From: Hymenobacter plasmatis
GTDB lineage: Bacteria > Bacteroidota > Bacteroidia > Cytophagales > Hymenobacteraceae
Direction: 5' to 3'
DNA length: 64,000 nt
Assembly: GCF_020711255.1 (NCBI RefSeq)
Contig: NZ_JAJFAW010000027.1
Location: 22,157-86,156 of the forward strand
Translations under genes and position numbers: made by a program
The notes under the pieces: model-generated
The model's input: only the letters and a program-made list of their open reading frames with translations
What the model was told of the DNA's origin: nothing
Databases searched by the model: none
Part shown: positions 1-9,041 of the stretch, one piece after another
How the letters are laid out: each line of letters starts with the position of its first letter
How positions within the stretch are numbered: position 1 is the stretch's first letter

Positions 1-2735
1 CCGTGAACGACTACCTGGCCAAGCGTGACTCCGAATGGAACGCGCCGCTGTTCGAATTCCACGGCATCACCGTGGACTGCATCGACAAACACCAGCCCAA
101 CACGCCGGAGCGTCGCGCCGCTTACCAGGCCGACATCACCTACGGCACCAACAACGAATTCGGCTTCGACTACCTGCGCGACAACATGGCGCGCGACCCC
201 GAGGAGCTGGTGCAGCGCAAGCATCACTTCGCCATGGTCGACGAAGTAGACTCCGTGCTGATTGACGATGCGCGGACGCCGCTCATCATCTCGGGCCCGG
301 TACCCCGCGGCGACGTGCACGAGTTCTACCAGCTCAAGCCGCGCATTCAGCGCCTGGTCGACGAGCAGAAGAAGGTGGTGCAGAACTACCTCGTGCAGGC
401 CCGCAAGCTCATCGCCGAAGGCAAAACCGGCGTCGAGGAAGGCGACAAAAACGGCGAGGGCGGCCTCATGCTATTCCGCGCCCACCGCGGCCTGCCCAAG
501 AGCAAGCCCCTCATCAAGTTCCTCTCGGAAAGCGGCATTCGCGCCGTACTCCAGGCCACTGAGAACCACTACCTGCAGGACAATTCCCGGCAGATGCCCA
601 AGGCCGACGAGCCGCTGTTCTTCACCATCGATGAGAAGAACAACCAAATTGAGCTAACCGAGAAAGGCATTGACTTGATTACGGCCCAGGGCGAAGACCC
701 CAAGCTGTTCATCATGCCCGACATCGGCATGGCCATTGCCGACATCGAGAAAAACGCCACGCTTACGGCCGAAGAAAAGCTGCATCAGAAGGAAAAGCTG
801 ATGAGCGACTATCAGGAGAAGAGCGAGCGGGTGCACACCGTAAACCAGCTCCTGAAGGCCTACACGCTGTTTGAGAAGGACGACCAGTACATCCTGACCG
901 AAGACGGCAAAGTGAAAATCGTGGACGAGCAAACCGGCCGCGTAATGGAAGGCCGCCGCTACTCCGACGGCCTGCACCAAGCCATCGAGGCCAAGGAAAA
1001 CGTGCGCGTAGAAGACGCCACCCAGACCTATGCCACGGTGACGCTGCAGAACTACTTCCGCATGTACCACAAGCTGTGCGGCATGACCGGCACGGCCGAA
1101 ACCGAAGCCGGCGAGTTCTGGGAAATCTACAAGCTCGACGTAGTGGTAATTCCTACCAACCGCGCCATCAGCCGCAAGGATTCCGACGACCAGGTGTACA
1201 AGACGGTGCGTGAGAAATACAACGCCGTGGCCCTGGAAATCCAGAAGCTGGTGGAAGCCGGCCGTCCCGTGCTAGTGGGTACCACGTCAGTTGAAATTTC
1301 TGAGCTGGTGAGCCGCATGCTGAAGCTGCGCGGCATCCAGCACCAGGTACTGAACGCTAAGCAGAACCAGCGCGAAGCCGAGATTGTGGCCGCCGCCGGT
1401 TTCCCTGGCACCGTGACCATCGCCACCAACATGGCCGGCCGTGGTACCGACATTAAGCTGCGCGAAACCTCACGCGAGTCGGGTGGTCTGGCCATCATCG
1501 GCACGGAGCGCCACGAAAGCCGCCGCGTCGACCGCCAGCTGCGGGGCCGCGCCGGCCGCCAGGGCGACCCGGGTACTTCGCAGTTCTTCGTGTCTTTGGA
1601 AGACAACCTGATGCGCCTGTTCGGCTCCGACCGGATTGCGAAGCTGATGGACCGCATGGGCATGGAAGAGGGCGAAGTGATTCAGCACTCGATGATTACC
1701 AACTCCATCGAGCGGGCCCAGAAGAAAGTGGAGGAAAACAACTTCGGCACGCGCAAGCGCTTGCTGGAGTACGACGACGTGATGAACGCCCAGCGCGAAG
1801 TGGTGTACAAACGCCGCCGCAACGCCTTGCACGGGGACCGCATGGAGGTGGATATCCTCAACATGATTTACGACGTGAGCGAGGACATCGCCGCCGGCCA
1901 CAAAATCACGGGGGACTTCGAGGACTTCAAGCTGGCCATCATCCGGGTGTTTGGCTACGATACCTACCTCACGGCTCAGGACCTCACCAGCCTGCAGCTG
2001 CCGCAGCTCACCCAGAAGCTATACGAGGAGGCTCTGGGCTACTTCCAGAGCAAGAACGAGCATATTGCCTCCAATGCCCTGCCGTTGGTGAACGACCTGT
2101 TGAGCAACGGCGCGCCCTACGAGAACATCGCGGTGCCTTTCACCGACGGCAAGAAGCAGGTACAGGCCATTGCCAACCTGCGCAAGGCCCAGGCCACCGG
2201 CGGCCACGACATCCTGCGCCAGATGGAAAAAGTGGTGGTGCTGTCCGTGATTGACACGGCCTGGACCCAGCACCTGCGCCAGATGGACGACCTCAAGCAG
2301 GTGGTGCAAAACGCGGTGTACGAACAGAAAGACCCGCTGTTGGTGTACAAGTTCGAATCGTTTGAGCTGTTTAAGCGCATGATTGGCAAGGTGAACGAGG
2401 AGACAACTTCCTTCCTGTTCCACGCCGACGTGCCCGTGCAGCAAGGCATGGTGGGCACCAACGCCGAGCCCGAGTACTACCTCGAAGACGAGGAGCCCCA
2501 GCCTCAACTCACCGTGGAGCACGAATCGATGCTCGACACCCTGGGTGCCGGCCCCGAGGACATGGGCCCCAACGACCAGCCAGCTGTAAAGCAGACGCCG
2601 GTGCGCAGCCATAAAGTGGCCAACCGCAACGACAAAGTGAGCGTGCAGTACATGGACGGCCGCGTGGTGCGCGACGTGAAGTACAAGACCGTGGAGCAGG
2701 ACGTACTGGAAAACCGCTGCGTATTGGTCGACTAG
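1..2735 (+). CDS. secA: Protein translocase subunit SecA, 5'-truncated by the window edge
   Basis: ATPase motor that drives preproteins through SecYEG at the inner membrane. The reading frame is open from the first bases (full codons from base 3), so the start and roughly the first 150-200 residues lie outside the window. Visible in order, numbering from base 3: the NDYLAKRD segment of nucleotide-binding domain 1, the ITYGTNNEFGFDYLRDN signature (45-61), the DEAD-type Walker B motif VDEVDS (79-84), a long insertion rich in charged residues (about 120-280) that I recall from Bacteroidota SecA, then NMAGRGTDIKL (about 476) and GRAGRQGDPG (about 514) of the second motor domain. The C-terminus ends in VLENRCVLVD and lacks the usual zinc-binding CxCxSGKKYKxC tail. 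A strong terminator follows directly. Confidence 0.97.
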   Translation, partial: VNDYLAKRDSEWNAPLFEFHGITVDCIDKHQPNTPERRAAYQADITYGTNNEFGFDYLRDNMARDPEELVQRKHHFAMVDEVDSVLIDDARTPLIISGPVPRGDVHEFYQLKPRIQRLVDEQKKVVQNYLVQARKLIAEGKTGVEEGDKNGEGGLMLFRAHRGLPKSKPLIKFLSESGIRAVLQATENHYLQDNSRQMPKADEPLFFTIDEKNNQIELTEKGIDLITAQGEDPKLFIMPDIGMAIADIEKNATLTAEEKLHQKEKLMSDYQEKSERVHTVNQLLKAYTLFEKDDQYILTEDGKVKIVDEQTGRVMEGRRYSDGLHQAIEAKENVRVEDATQTYATVTLQNYFRMYHKLCGMTGTAETEAGEFWEIYKLDVVVIPTNRAISRKDSDDQVYKTVREKYNAVALEIQKLVEAGRPVLVGTTSVEISELVSRMLKLRGIQHQVLNAKQNQREAEIVAAAGFPGTVTIATNMAGRGTDIKLRETSRESGGLAIIGTERHESRRVDRQLRGRAGRQGDPGTSQFFVSLEDNLMRLFGSDRIAKLMDRMGMEEGEVIQHSMITNSIERAQKKVEENNFGTRKRLLEYDDVMNAQREVVYKRRRNALHGDRMEVDILNMIYDVSEDIAAGHKITGDFEDFKLAIIRVFGYDTYLTAQDLTSLQLPQLTQKLYEEALGYFQSKNEHIASNALPLVNDLLSNGAPYENIAVPFTDGKKQVQAIANLRKAQATGGHDILRQMEKVVVLSVIDTAWTQHLRQMDDLKQVVQNAVYEQKDPLLVYKFESFELFKRMIGKVNEETTSFLFHADVPVQQGMVGTNAEPEYYLEDEEPQPQLTVEHESMLDTLGAGPEDMGPNDQPAVKQTPVRSHKVANRNDKVSVQYMDGRVVRDVKYKTVEQDVLENRCVLVD

Positions 2736-2755
2736 AGGCCGATCTTTAGCTCAAC

Positions 2756-2797
2756 AAAAAGAAACGCCCCGGCCAGTTGGTCGGGGCGTTTCTTTTT
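2756..2797 (+). terminator. Rho-independent terminator after secA
   Basis: A 19-bp stem (one G-T wobble) with loop AGTT: arm AAAAAGAAACGCCCCGG pairs with the strand ending GGGGCGTTTCTTTTT. It starts about 20 bases after the secA stop. The A-rich 5' flank could let it work in both directions. Confidence 0.9.
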
Positions 2798-2868
2798 CTA
2801 ACACATCCTTAAAGGCTGTAACTACATTCACATATATTAATTCCAACTTCTACCAAAACAGTCTGCTG

Positions 2869-4617
2869 ATGAAACACATCTTCTCTTGTTTGCGCGGGTG
2901 GCAAGCTGCCGCTCTCTGGCTTGTTCTAATAGCCCAACCGCAAACTCATGCACAAGCCCCCGCTTGGCAAAACGCAGTAGCCCCCGGGCAGGCGATTAAT
3001 AGCTCTTCCAATGCCAGTGCAATGGCAACCGATGCCAGTGGCAACGTTTACCTCGCTGGCGTGTTCCGCGGCACCGTTCAGTTTGGCAGTACCACCTTGA
3101 CGAACACTGGCAGCACTTCAGAGCTGTACTTAGCCAAGTGGAGCAGCAGTACCAATAGCTTCGTATGGGCCCAACGGCTCGCGGGAGGCGGAACTTCAGC
3201 CTTCCTTACCGTTAATTCTATGGCGGTGCAGGGAACCGGCATTTACCTAGCCGGAAGCTTCAATAGCACAATCGACTTCGGCAGCGCGAGTCTGGTAAGT
3301 GCTGGCGACGGCGACGGCTTCATAGCCAAGCTTACGGATACCGGTACCAACGCCAGCTTTACTTGGGCCCAACAGGCCGGAGGCCCCACAGAGGACGATG
3401 CCCGGGCCTTGGTTGTAAATGGAGCCAGCGTGTATGTGGCTGGCAGTTTTTCCGGTGCTACAGCTCGTTTTGGCAGCGTGCAACTGAGCAGCGCGGGCAG
3501 CCAGGACATGTATGTGGCCAAGCTCAGCGATGCGGGTACGAGCAGCAATTATGTGTGGGCACTGCGGGCAGGCGGCGTGGCTGACGATTTTGCCCAAGCC
3601 GTGGCCGTGCAAGGTACCAGTGTGTATGTAGCCGGAAGCACCACCAGCCCCACAGCCAGCTTTGGAGGCAGCACCCTTGCCAATGCGGGCCTTAGCGATG
3701 TGGTTGTGGCCAAACTCAGCGATGCCGGGACTTCCGCGAGCTTTGTGTGGGCCCAGGGAGCCGGTGGGCCAAGCAATGACCGCGCCGTGGCAATGAGCGT
3801 AAATGGCCCAAACGTGTACGTGGCTGGTACTTTCGAAAGCAGCACGGCCAGCTTTGGCAGTGCTACCCTGACCAACGCAACTCCAGTCGGGAGCCAGGCA
3901 ACCGACTTATTCGTGACTAAGCTTACCGATGCGGGTACCACTGGCAGCTTTACCTGGGCGCGGCAAGCCGGCGGCCCAAGCAATGATTTTGTCAATTCCA
4001 TGGCCCTTAACGGCTCGTACGTGTACCTGGCTGGCAACTTCAGTAGCGACAAGATTTCCTTTGGAAACTCGATTTTGACCAATGTCGGCTATAATGGCAT
4101 CAACCCGGATGTGTTTGTGTCCAAGCTAACAGATGCAGGCGCAACTGGCACTTTCGCCTGGGCGCAGCAAGCTGGTGGCTCGAACAGTGACCAAGCCAAT
4201 GAAGTAGCGGTAAGTAACACCAGCGTGTACGTAGCTGGCTTGCTGCAGCCCCCAGCAAATTTTGGCAACTATACTATTAGTGGGCTATCGAGCACTTCCT
4301 CGGTTGCCTATCTGGCTTACTTGCCTGAAGTTATCACGTTGGCTACGACTTCCCCAACCTGGCTGGAGGGAGTAAGCGTGTTTCCCAATCCGGCTCATAT
4401 CAAGGCCACCGTGCTGGTGCCCGCCGTTCCGGGGGCTACTTCCGCCACGCTCACTGTGCTCGACGCACTTGGCCGTAGCGTGCGGACTCAAATCGCTGCC
4501 ATTTCAGCTAGTGACCGGCAGGTGGAGCTTGACCTTACTGGCCTGCCGGCTGGCCTGTATGCCGTGCGGCTAACCTCTGGCAGCCGCACGGACACGCGCC
4601 GCCTCGTGGTAGAGTAA
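2869..4617 (+). CDS. Secreted repeat protein with T9SS type A sorting domain
   Basis: 582 aa. The N-terminus is a Sec signal peptide ending near THAQA (about residue 29). The body consists of about seven copies of a 60-70 residue unit of the form VYVAGSF...FGS..L....D.FVAKL.DAGT...F.WAQQAGG, like the SBBP/beta-propeller repeats of large extracellular proteins. The last 80 residues form a T9SS cargo domain: VFPNPA, a beta-sandwich core, GLPAGLYAVRL and a final RRLVVE. Such proteins cross the outer membrane by the type IX system and are anchored or released at the surface. The ligand is unknown. It stands alone between the secA terminator and a convergent gene only five bases away. Confidence 0.85.
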   Translation: MKHIFSCLRGWQAAALWLVLIAQPQTHAQAPAWQNAVAPGQAINSSSNASAMATDASGNVYLAGVFRGTVQFGSTTLTNTGSTSELYLAKWSSSTNSFVWAQRLAGGGTSAFLTVNSMAVQGTGIYLAGSFNSTIDFGSASLVSAGDGDGFIAKLTDTGTNASFTWAQQAGGPTEDDARALVVNGASVYVAGSFSGATARFGSVQLSSAGSQDMYVAKLSDAGTSSNYVWALRAGGVADDFAQAVAVQGTSVYVAGSTTSPTASFGGSTLANAGLSDVVVAKLSDAGTSASFVWAQGAGGPSNDRAVAMSVNGPNVYVAGTFESSTASFGSATLTNATPVGSQATDLFVTKLTDAGTTGSFTWARQAGGPSNDFVNSMALNGSYVYLAGNFSSDKISFGNSILTNVGYNGINPDVFVSKLTDAGATGTFAWAQQAGGSNSDQANEVAVSNTSVYVAGLLQPPANFGNYTISGLSSTSSVAYLAYLPEVITLATTSPTWLEGVSVFPNPAHIKATVLVPAVPGATSATLTVLDALGRSVRTQIAAISASDRQVELDLTGLPAGLYAVRLTSGSRTDTRRLVVE

Positions 4618-4622
4618 AGATG

Positions 4623-5063
4623 CTAGCGCTGGGGCGGGCGATGGCTATACACTTGGCTATCGGCCAGCCACTCGCGGGCAGCGGCTTCGTCGTTGAAGAA
4701 GTAGGGGTAGAACTCGTGCTGGGCCTGTTGGCGCAGCAGCGTTTCGGTGGCGATGCTCCCGATTTCCTCGCGGTGGCTTTCGCTGGCCACGCAGGCCAGA
4801 AACACCGGCGAGCCCAGCACCATTACCACCTGTTCGGCCAGCAGTTCTTTGAGCCAGTCCAGTAGGGCAGGGGAGTACTGGTCCTGGCTGCGCATATCGA
4901 GCAGCCAGAAGCGGCAGCGGTTGTGTTTAATCGCGGCACTCAGCAACTCTTGCTGCGGCGGATGCAGGATGTGGTCGGGCACGTTGCTCAGCCAGCGGCC
5001 CACCAGCAGGTTGGTCCGAGTCTCGTAGTTCAGCGCAAATACATCGGAAAATGACGTGGGCAT
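4623..5063 (-). CDS. Conserved hypothetical protein, paralogue of the 11.6-kb gene
   Basis: 146 aa from the ATG at 5063. An upstream in-frame ATG at 5132 exists, but the paralogue at 11572-12027 begins at the equivalent of residue 1 here (MPTSFS against VPTFPTS). No signal peptide or membrane segment. The two proteins share CRFWLLD(M/L)R in the middle, LG(S/G)P(V/L)F and YPxF(F/Y)xDEAxAxxWLxD near the end, with similar spacing. The alternating hydrophobic pattern and the final acidic helix suggest a small alpha/beta fold, perhaps SpoIIAA/STAS-like, but that is a guess. Converges on the T9SS repeat protein gene. Function not recognised. Confidence 0.8.
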   Translation of the reverse strand: MPTSFSDVFALNYETRTNLLVGRWLSNVPDHILHPPQQELLSAAIKHNRCRFWLLDMRSQDQYSPALLDWLKELLAEQVVMVLGSPVFLACVASESHREEIGSIATETLLRQQAQHEFYPYFFNDEAAAREWLADSQVYSHRPPQR

Positions 5064-5285
5064 GGTTCTGATAATAAAGTAAGTAAATGTAGCGCTAGTC
5101 TGCTGTGTATTTGAACTGTGGCCTGCCGCCATTCAAAAGGGCAGCGCATGAGGGGCAGCGCATGCTTAGCTCAATTGTAAGGGCAAGCACTACTGCGCGG
5201 GCCGCATACCATAAGTATCGGTTTTAGTAATGGGAGGCAAGCGGCCCGTACTGTAAACAGCGCCGTATGCATAGTCCATTCACCC

Positions 5286-5293
5286 TACCTTTG
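5286..5293 (+). promoter_or_regulatory. -7 box TACCTTTG of the deoC promoter
   Basis: Exact match to the Bacteroidota -7 consensus TAnnTTTG. It ends only four bases before the deoC ATG, so transcription should begin at or next to the start codon. No clear -33 TTTG is visible upstream. Confidence 0.6.
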
Positions 5294-5297
5294 CCCC

Positions 5298-5966
5298 ATG
5301 ACGCTCGCCGCCCGAATTGACCACACCCTGCTGCGCCCCGATGCTACCGAGGCGCAGATATTACATCTATGCGAAGAGGCCGCTGCGCACAGCTTCGCCA
5401 GTGTGTGCGTGCCGCCGTGCTATGTAGCGCTGGCCACCGAGAAGCTGGCCGGCACCAGCGTGGCCGTGTGCACGGTGATTGGGTTCCCGTTGGGCTACTC
5501 TACTTCCAGTGTGAAGTTCAAGGAAGCCGAAGTGGCGCTGTACGACGGGGCCACGGAGCTGGACATGGTCATTAACATCGGGGCGCTGAAATCGGGCAAA
5601 GCGGAAATGGTGCAGGCCGAAATCCTGGACTTGGCCGATTTGTGTCACGTGCACCAGGCTTTGCTCAAGGTCATCATTGAAACCGCCCTGCTTTCGGAAG
5701 CCGAAATTGAGCTGGCTTGCCAGTTGTGCGTGGGTGGCGAAGCGGATTTTGTAAAAACCTCTACCGGCTTTGCCAGCCGTGGCGCTTCGGTGGAAGACGT
5801 GACGCTCATGCGCCGTGTATTGCCCGAAAACGTACGCATCAAAGCCGCTGGAGGCATTCGCACCCGTGCCGCGGCACTGGCAATGATTGCGGCGGGTGCC
5901 GACCGCATCGGCTCGTCCAATAGTGTGGCCCTGATTGCTGAAAACGATGAAACAACTGCTGCCTAA
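5298..5966 (+). CDS. deoC: Deoxyribose-phosphate aldolase
   Basis: 222 aa, the usual length for class I DeoC. It cleaves 2-deoxyribose-5-phosphate to glyceraldehyde-3-phosphate and acetaldehyde in deoxynucleoside catabolism. The start IDHTLLRPDAT is typical. The Schiff-base lysine is K153 in FVKTSTGF, and the second active-site lysine is K182 in IKAAGGIRT. GSSNS near the C-terminus fits the phosphate-binding loop. A perfect TAnnTTTG box lies just before the ATG. The last 20 bases overlap the next gene, so the two are probably translationally coupled. No other deo genes are nearby. Confidence 0.96.
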   Translation: MTLAARIDHTLLRPDATEAQILHLCEEAAAHSFASVCVPPCYVALATEKLAGTSVAVCTVIGFPLGYSTSSVKFKEAEVALYDGATELDMVINIGALKSGKAEMVQAEILDLADLCHVHQALLKVIIETALLSEAEIELACQLCVGGEADFVKTSTGFASRGASVEDVTLMRRVLPENVRIKAAGGIRTRAAALAMIAAGADRIGSSNSVALIAENDETTAA

Positions 5967-6510
5967 GATGCTATTGGCCTCCCTGCTGCTGACCCTGGCA
6001 GCTTGCGGTAGCACCGCTCCGAAATCCCCGCGTGCCAGCTCCCCAGCCGATACCACGCTGAAGAAGTCGGCCGGCACCGCGGCTACCCCCGCCACCATGC
6101 CGGCGGAGGACGTGACGAAGTACCGGCCCGTGTTTAGCATGCCCAAAGCCGGGCCGGCTGCAGCTCCCGTGAAAACCATGGTAGCGCCCACCAACCAGGT
6201 GAATGCGCAGATTGAGCAGCGGCTGCGCGACCAGGCCTACACCAACCAGAACGTGAAGTATGCTCAGGGCTACCGCATTCTGGTGTACCTGGGCTTGGAG
6301 CGCGATAAAGTGATGGCCATTCGCCGCAACATCATCGGCCGCTACCCGGATGAAACCGACTACATCACGTTTAAGTCGCCAGTTTACCGCCTTTACATCG
6401 GCGATTATCTCACCAAGCTCGATGCCGCGCGCGGCCTTGCCAAGCTGCGCGGCCTGGCCCCGAAGCTGGAGCTGGAATCCACGCAGGTGCTGCTGAATAA
6501 GAACCCCTAA
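5947..6510 (+). CDS. Lipoprotein with a C-terminal SPOR-like region
   Basis: 187 aa from the ATG at 5947, inside the end of deoC; an in-frame TTG at 5935 is less likely. Lipobox LTLAAC with C20 as the lipidated cysteine. A Pro/Ala-rich linker follows. The C-terminal about 80 residues (YAQGYRILVYLG, then YPDETDYITFKSPVYRLYIGDY) have the beta-alpha-beta pattern and AxxxLAKLR helix of SPOR domains, which bind denuded peptidoglycan glycans. It is therefore probably an envelope lipoprotein facing the cell wall. The link with deoC is only positional. The SPOR assignment is by pattern and not certain. Confidence 0.8.
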   Translation: MKQLLPKMLLASLLLTLAACGSTAPKSPRASSPADTTLKKSAGTAATPATMPAEDVTKYRPVFSMPKAGPAAAPVKTMVAPTNQVNAQIEQRLRDQAYTNQNVKYAQGYRILVYLGLERDKVMAIRRNIIGRYPDETDYITFKSPVYRLYIGDYLTKLDAARGLAKLRGLAPKLELESTQVLLNKNP

Positions 6511-6524
6511 CCCTAGCAGAACAA

Positions 6525-6700
6525 AACTCCCCTCCTTATCAAGGAGGGGACGCTGGCGCGACGCGCTAGCTGGGGTGTTTGGGTCGTTGAACCATGGGCA
6601 AACGATTTACAGCCGAGTCGTTCTTACATCGTTCAACGGCTCAACCACCCCCGTCCGAGCCGTTGGCTCGAACATCCCCTCCTTGGTAAGGAGGGGAGTT
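6525..6700. repeat. Palindromic intergenic repeat, family 1, copy A
   Basis: About 176 bp. Ends are AACTCCCCTCCTTATCAAGG and the inverse CTTGGTAAGGAGGGGAGTT; each end is itself a small hairpin (CCCCTCCTT/AAGGAGGGG). Inside are a second arm pair (AGCTGGGGTG... against ...CAACCACCCCCGTCCG) and GTCGTTGAAC / GTTCAACGGC. A second copy with the same order lies at 25686-25868. It fills the whole gap between the SPOR lipoprotein and the amidohydrolase. No protein is encoded. Confidence 0.85.
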
Positions 6701-6719
6701 GCCGTTCAATTCCCAAGCC

Positions 6720-7910
6720 ATGACCGAGCTTCTTCCCCAAATCCAGCGCCTTGCTGCTCAGTACGCCGCCGATACCGTGGCCATTCGCCACCACCTGCAC
6801 GCCCACCCCGAGCTGTCGTTTGAAGAAACCCAAACGGCCGCTTTCGTTACGCGGGAGCTGGAAAAGATGGGCCTTAGTCCCCGGCCTATTGCCAATACCG
6901 GTGTACTCGCCCTGATTGAGGGCCAGCCCGGCGGGCCCACCATCGCCCTGCGGGCCGATATGGACGCCCTGCCCATCCAGGAAACCAACGACGTGCCGTA
7001 CAAGTCTACCAACCCTGGCGTGATGCACGCCTGCGGCCACGACGTGCACACGGCGTCACTGCTGGGTGCAGCCCGCATTCTCAACGACCTGAAGGGGGAG
7101 TTCCGGGGCACCATCAAGCTGATGTTTCAGCCCGGGGAAGAGCGGCTGCCGGGCGGCGCTTCGCTGATGATAAAGGAAGGCGTGCTGGAAAACCCCAAGG
7201 TGACGAGTGTGCTCGGGCAGCATGTGTTTCCGCACCTGCCAGCGGGCAAAGTGGGCATTCGCTCGGGCCGCTACATGGCCAGCACCGACGAGCTGTACCT
7301 GACCGTGCGGGGCAAGGGCGGCCACGGCGCCATGCCCGAAATGAACCTCGACCCCGTGCTGGTGGCAGCCCACATCATCGTGGCCGCGCAGCAGATAGTG
7401 AGCCGCCGCGCCAGCCCCAAAATCCCGTCGGTACTCAGCTTCGGCAAGGTAATCGCCAACGGTGCCACCAACGTTATTCCCAACGAAGTATACATCGAAG
7501 GCACGTTCCGCACCCTCAACGAGGAGTGGCGCGCCGAGGCCCACCAGCACCTGCGCCGCCTCTGCGAAGGCCTGGCCGAGAGCATGGGCGCCGTGTGCGA
7601 GCTGGAAATCCGCCATGGCTATCCCTACCTCGAAAACGAGCCGCAACTCACGGCCCGCGTAAAAGCGGCTGCCGAAGAATTCCTGGGCCCCGAAAACGTG
7701 GTGGAGCTGGACCAGTGGATGGCCGCCGAGGATTTTGCCTACTTCTCCCAAGCGGCGCCAGCCTGCTTTTACCGCCTTGGCACCCGGCACGAAGACGGCC
7801 GCTTTGCTTCCTCGGTGCACACCCCCACCTTCGACATCGACGAAAAAGCCCTGGCCACCGGGCCGGGCCTGATGGCGTGGCTGGCCATTAAAGAGTTGGC
7901 CGCGAAATAG
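6720..7910 (+). CDS. M20 family amidohydrolase (N-acyl-amino-acid hydrolase type)
   Basis: 396 aa from the ATG at 6720; the in-frame TTG at 6699 lies inside the repeat and is rejected. The protein belongs to the M20D/HipO/IAA-amide hydrolase group, which hydrolyses N-acylated amino acids. Signs: ALRADMDALPIQE, the metal site HACGHD (H103, C105, H107), GEERLPGGASLMI with the catalytic glutamate near 140, a dimerisation insert starting near residue 200 (KGGHGAMPE) and AAEDFAYF (about 335). No signal peptide, so it is cytoplasmic. The substrate cannot be set from sequence. The promoter must lie in or just after the repeat. Confidence 0.92.
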   Translation: MTELLPQIQRLAAQYAADTVAIRHHLHAHPELSFEETQTAAFVTRELEKMGLSPRPIANTGVLALIEGQPGGPTIALRADMDALPIQETNDVPYKSTNPGVMHACGHDVHTASLLGAARILNDLKGEFRGTIKLMFQPGEERLPGGASLMIKEGVLENPKVTSVLGQHVFPHLPAGKVGIRSGRYMASTDELYLTVRGKGGHGAMPEMNLDPVLVAAHIIVAAQQIVSRRASPKIPSVLSFGKVIANGATNVIPNEVYIEGTFRTLNEEWRAEAHQHLRRLCEGLAESMGAVCELEIRHGYPYLENEPQLTARVKAAAEEFLGPENVVELDQWMAAEDFAYFSQAAPACFYRLGTRHEDGRFASSVHTPTFDIDEKALATGPGLMAWLAIKELAAK

Positions 7911-7934
7911 CCCAACCCGGCCGGGCGCTACCAT

Positions 7935-7942
7935 TACCTTGC
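7935..7942 (+). promoter_or_regulatory. -7-like box TACCTTGC before the barrel gene
   Basis: TACCTTGC, one base off TAnnTTTG, ends four bases before the ATG at 7947. This is the same arrangement as at deoC. Confidence 0.45.
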
Positions 7943-7946
7943 AACT

Positions 7947-8798
7947 ATGAAATACTGGTATTCTTTTGCCCGCTGGGGCGCTGCCGTGCTGACCGCTGGC
8001 CTGCTGCTGGCCCAACCGGCTGCCGCCCAAACCCGCCGCGCCACCCTGGACCTGCAGCTCTGGCCCGAACTACAGGCCGAACTGGCGCTCAAAAACGGCG
8101 ATTATCTGTTCCTGGGCCTGCGCGGCCAGCGCGACCTGGAAGTGGCCAGCTACAACGGCGATGCCCGTCGGCTGGGTTTCGACGAGCGGCGCGTCACGCT
8201 GGGGTACGAGCATTTCTGGAGCGAGCATTGGAGCGGCGGCGGCACGCTGCGGCTCGAGGCCATGGGATTCCGGCGGCTGGTGCTGGTGCCCGAAGCGCTG
8301 CTGCGGCACCGCAGCAGCCTGGCAGGCCTCACGTTTGGGCAACGCCTGAGCCTGGAGCGTACCTTGCCCAACAACGCCGGCTACGTGGGCGGCCCCGGCC
8401 CCGATGGGCAAAACTGGGCCCGCCTGCGCGTCGACCTGGAGAAGCTGGTGCCCGTGGGCAGCAGCGGCTTTGCCCTGCGCCCCCGCCTGAGCTACGAAGC
8501 GGCCACCCGCATACGCCTGCTTAAGTCCAACACCGACGCCAAGCAGCGGAGCATTGACTTCACCAGCGCCCGCGCCGAATTGGGCTGCCGGGTCAGCGAC
8601 CATTTCGACATCACGCCATGGGTGGCTTCCCAAACGCGCTACAGCTTCACCCTCGCCCAAACGGATGTCAACGGCAACGTGACCATCCCCGCCGCGCGGC
8701 TCAATTTGACTACTCCGGTCATTGGGATTGATGCCCGGTTCACGCTGTTCCAGGGCAAGGCCGTGTTCGAAAGACAGCAGTTGCCCACCCAGCACTAG
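7947..8798 (+). CDS. Probable outer-membrane beta-barrel protein (DUF2490-like)
   Basis: 283 aa with a clear signal peptide ending QPAAAQ (about residue 28). The mature part is made of alternating hydrophobic/polar strands with tight turns (DLQLWPELQAEL, RRVTLGYEHFWSEHW, TLRLEAMGFRR, LRPRLSYEAATRIRL), typical of DUF2490-type barrels in Bacteroidota. The end does not finish on a classic aromatic residue, so the last strand is probably internal. Its function is unknown; some relatives are annotated only as outer-membrane proteins. It begins 36 bases after the amidohydrolase and could be read from its own -7 box or by read-through. Confidence 0.75.
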   Translation: MKYWYSFARWGAAVLTAGLLLAQPAAAQTRRATLDLQLWPELQAELALKNGDYLFLGLRGQRDLEVASYNGDARRLGFDERRVTLGYEHFWSEHWSGGGTLRLEAMGFRRLVLVPEALLRHRSSLAGLTFGQRLSLERTLPNNAGYVGGPGPDGQNWARLRVDLEKLVPVGSSGFALRPRLSYEAATRIRLLKSNTDAKQRSIDFTSARAELGCRVSDHFDITPWVASQTRYSFTLAQTDVNGNVTIPAARLNLTTPVIGIDARFTLFQGKAVFERQQLPTQH

Positions 8799-8924
8799 CT
8801 TACACTTAGTCGAATTGTGACATAATGGCTGGGTTTGCGCTGCGCTGAAAAGAGGATTGAGGCGCTTGAAATGACATTTTTGACTTCAACGTAAGTTGAG
8901 GGCGTCGGGAGTATTTAGTAAATA

Positions 8925-8939
8925 AAGACAAAATGTCTT
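8925..8939. promoter_or_regulatory. Inverted repeat upstream of hsp20, candidate operator
   Basis: AAGACA-AAA-TGTCTT, a perfect 6-bp inverted repeat with a 3-base spacer, about 100 bases before the Hsp20 start in an AT-rich intergenic stretch. Regulator binding is inferred only from the symmetry. Confidence 0.3.
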
Positions 8940-9041
8940 CATTTGACGCGGTAGCTCAATTGGTATAGATTTTAAGGAAAGAGAGGTGTGCCGATGCACG
9001 GCACGTCTTTTCTGCAAACCTTAATTCTTCTTACCATTTAC

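Noticed and set aside
6575..6823. 82-codon plus-strand frame
   Set aside because: It lies mainly within the palindromic repeat and overlaps the amidohydrolase start.
8949..8975. tRNA-like 5' part (GCGGTAGCTCAATTGGTATAGA)
   Set aside because: It looks like a tRNA D-arm, but no acceptor pairing, anticodon arm or T-arm follows. It also contains the common intergenic word TAGCTCAAT, which explains the likeness.
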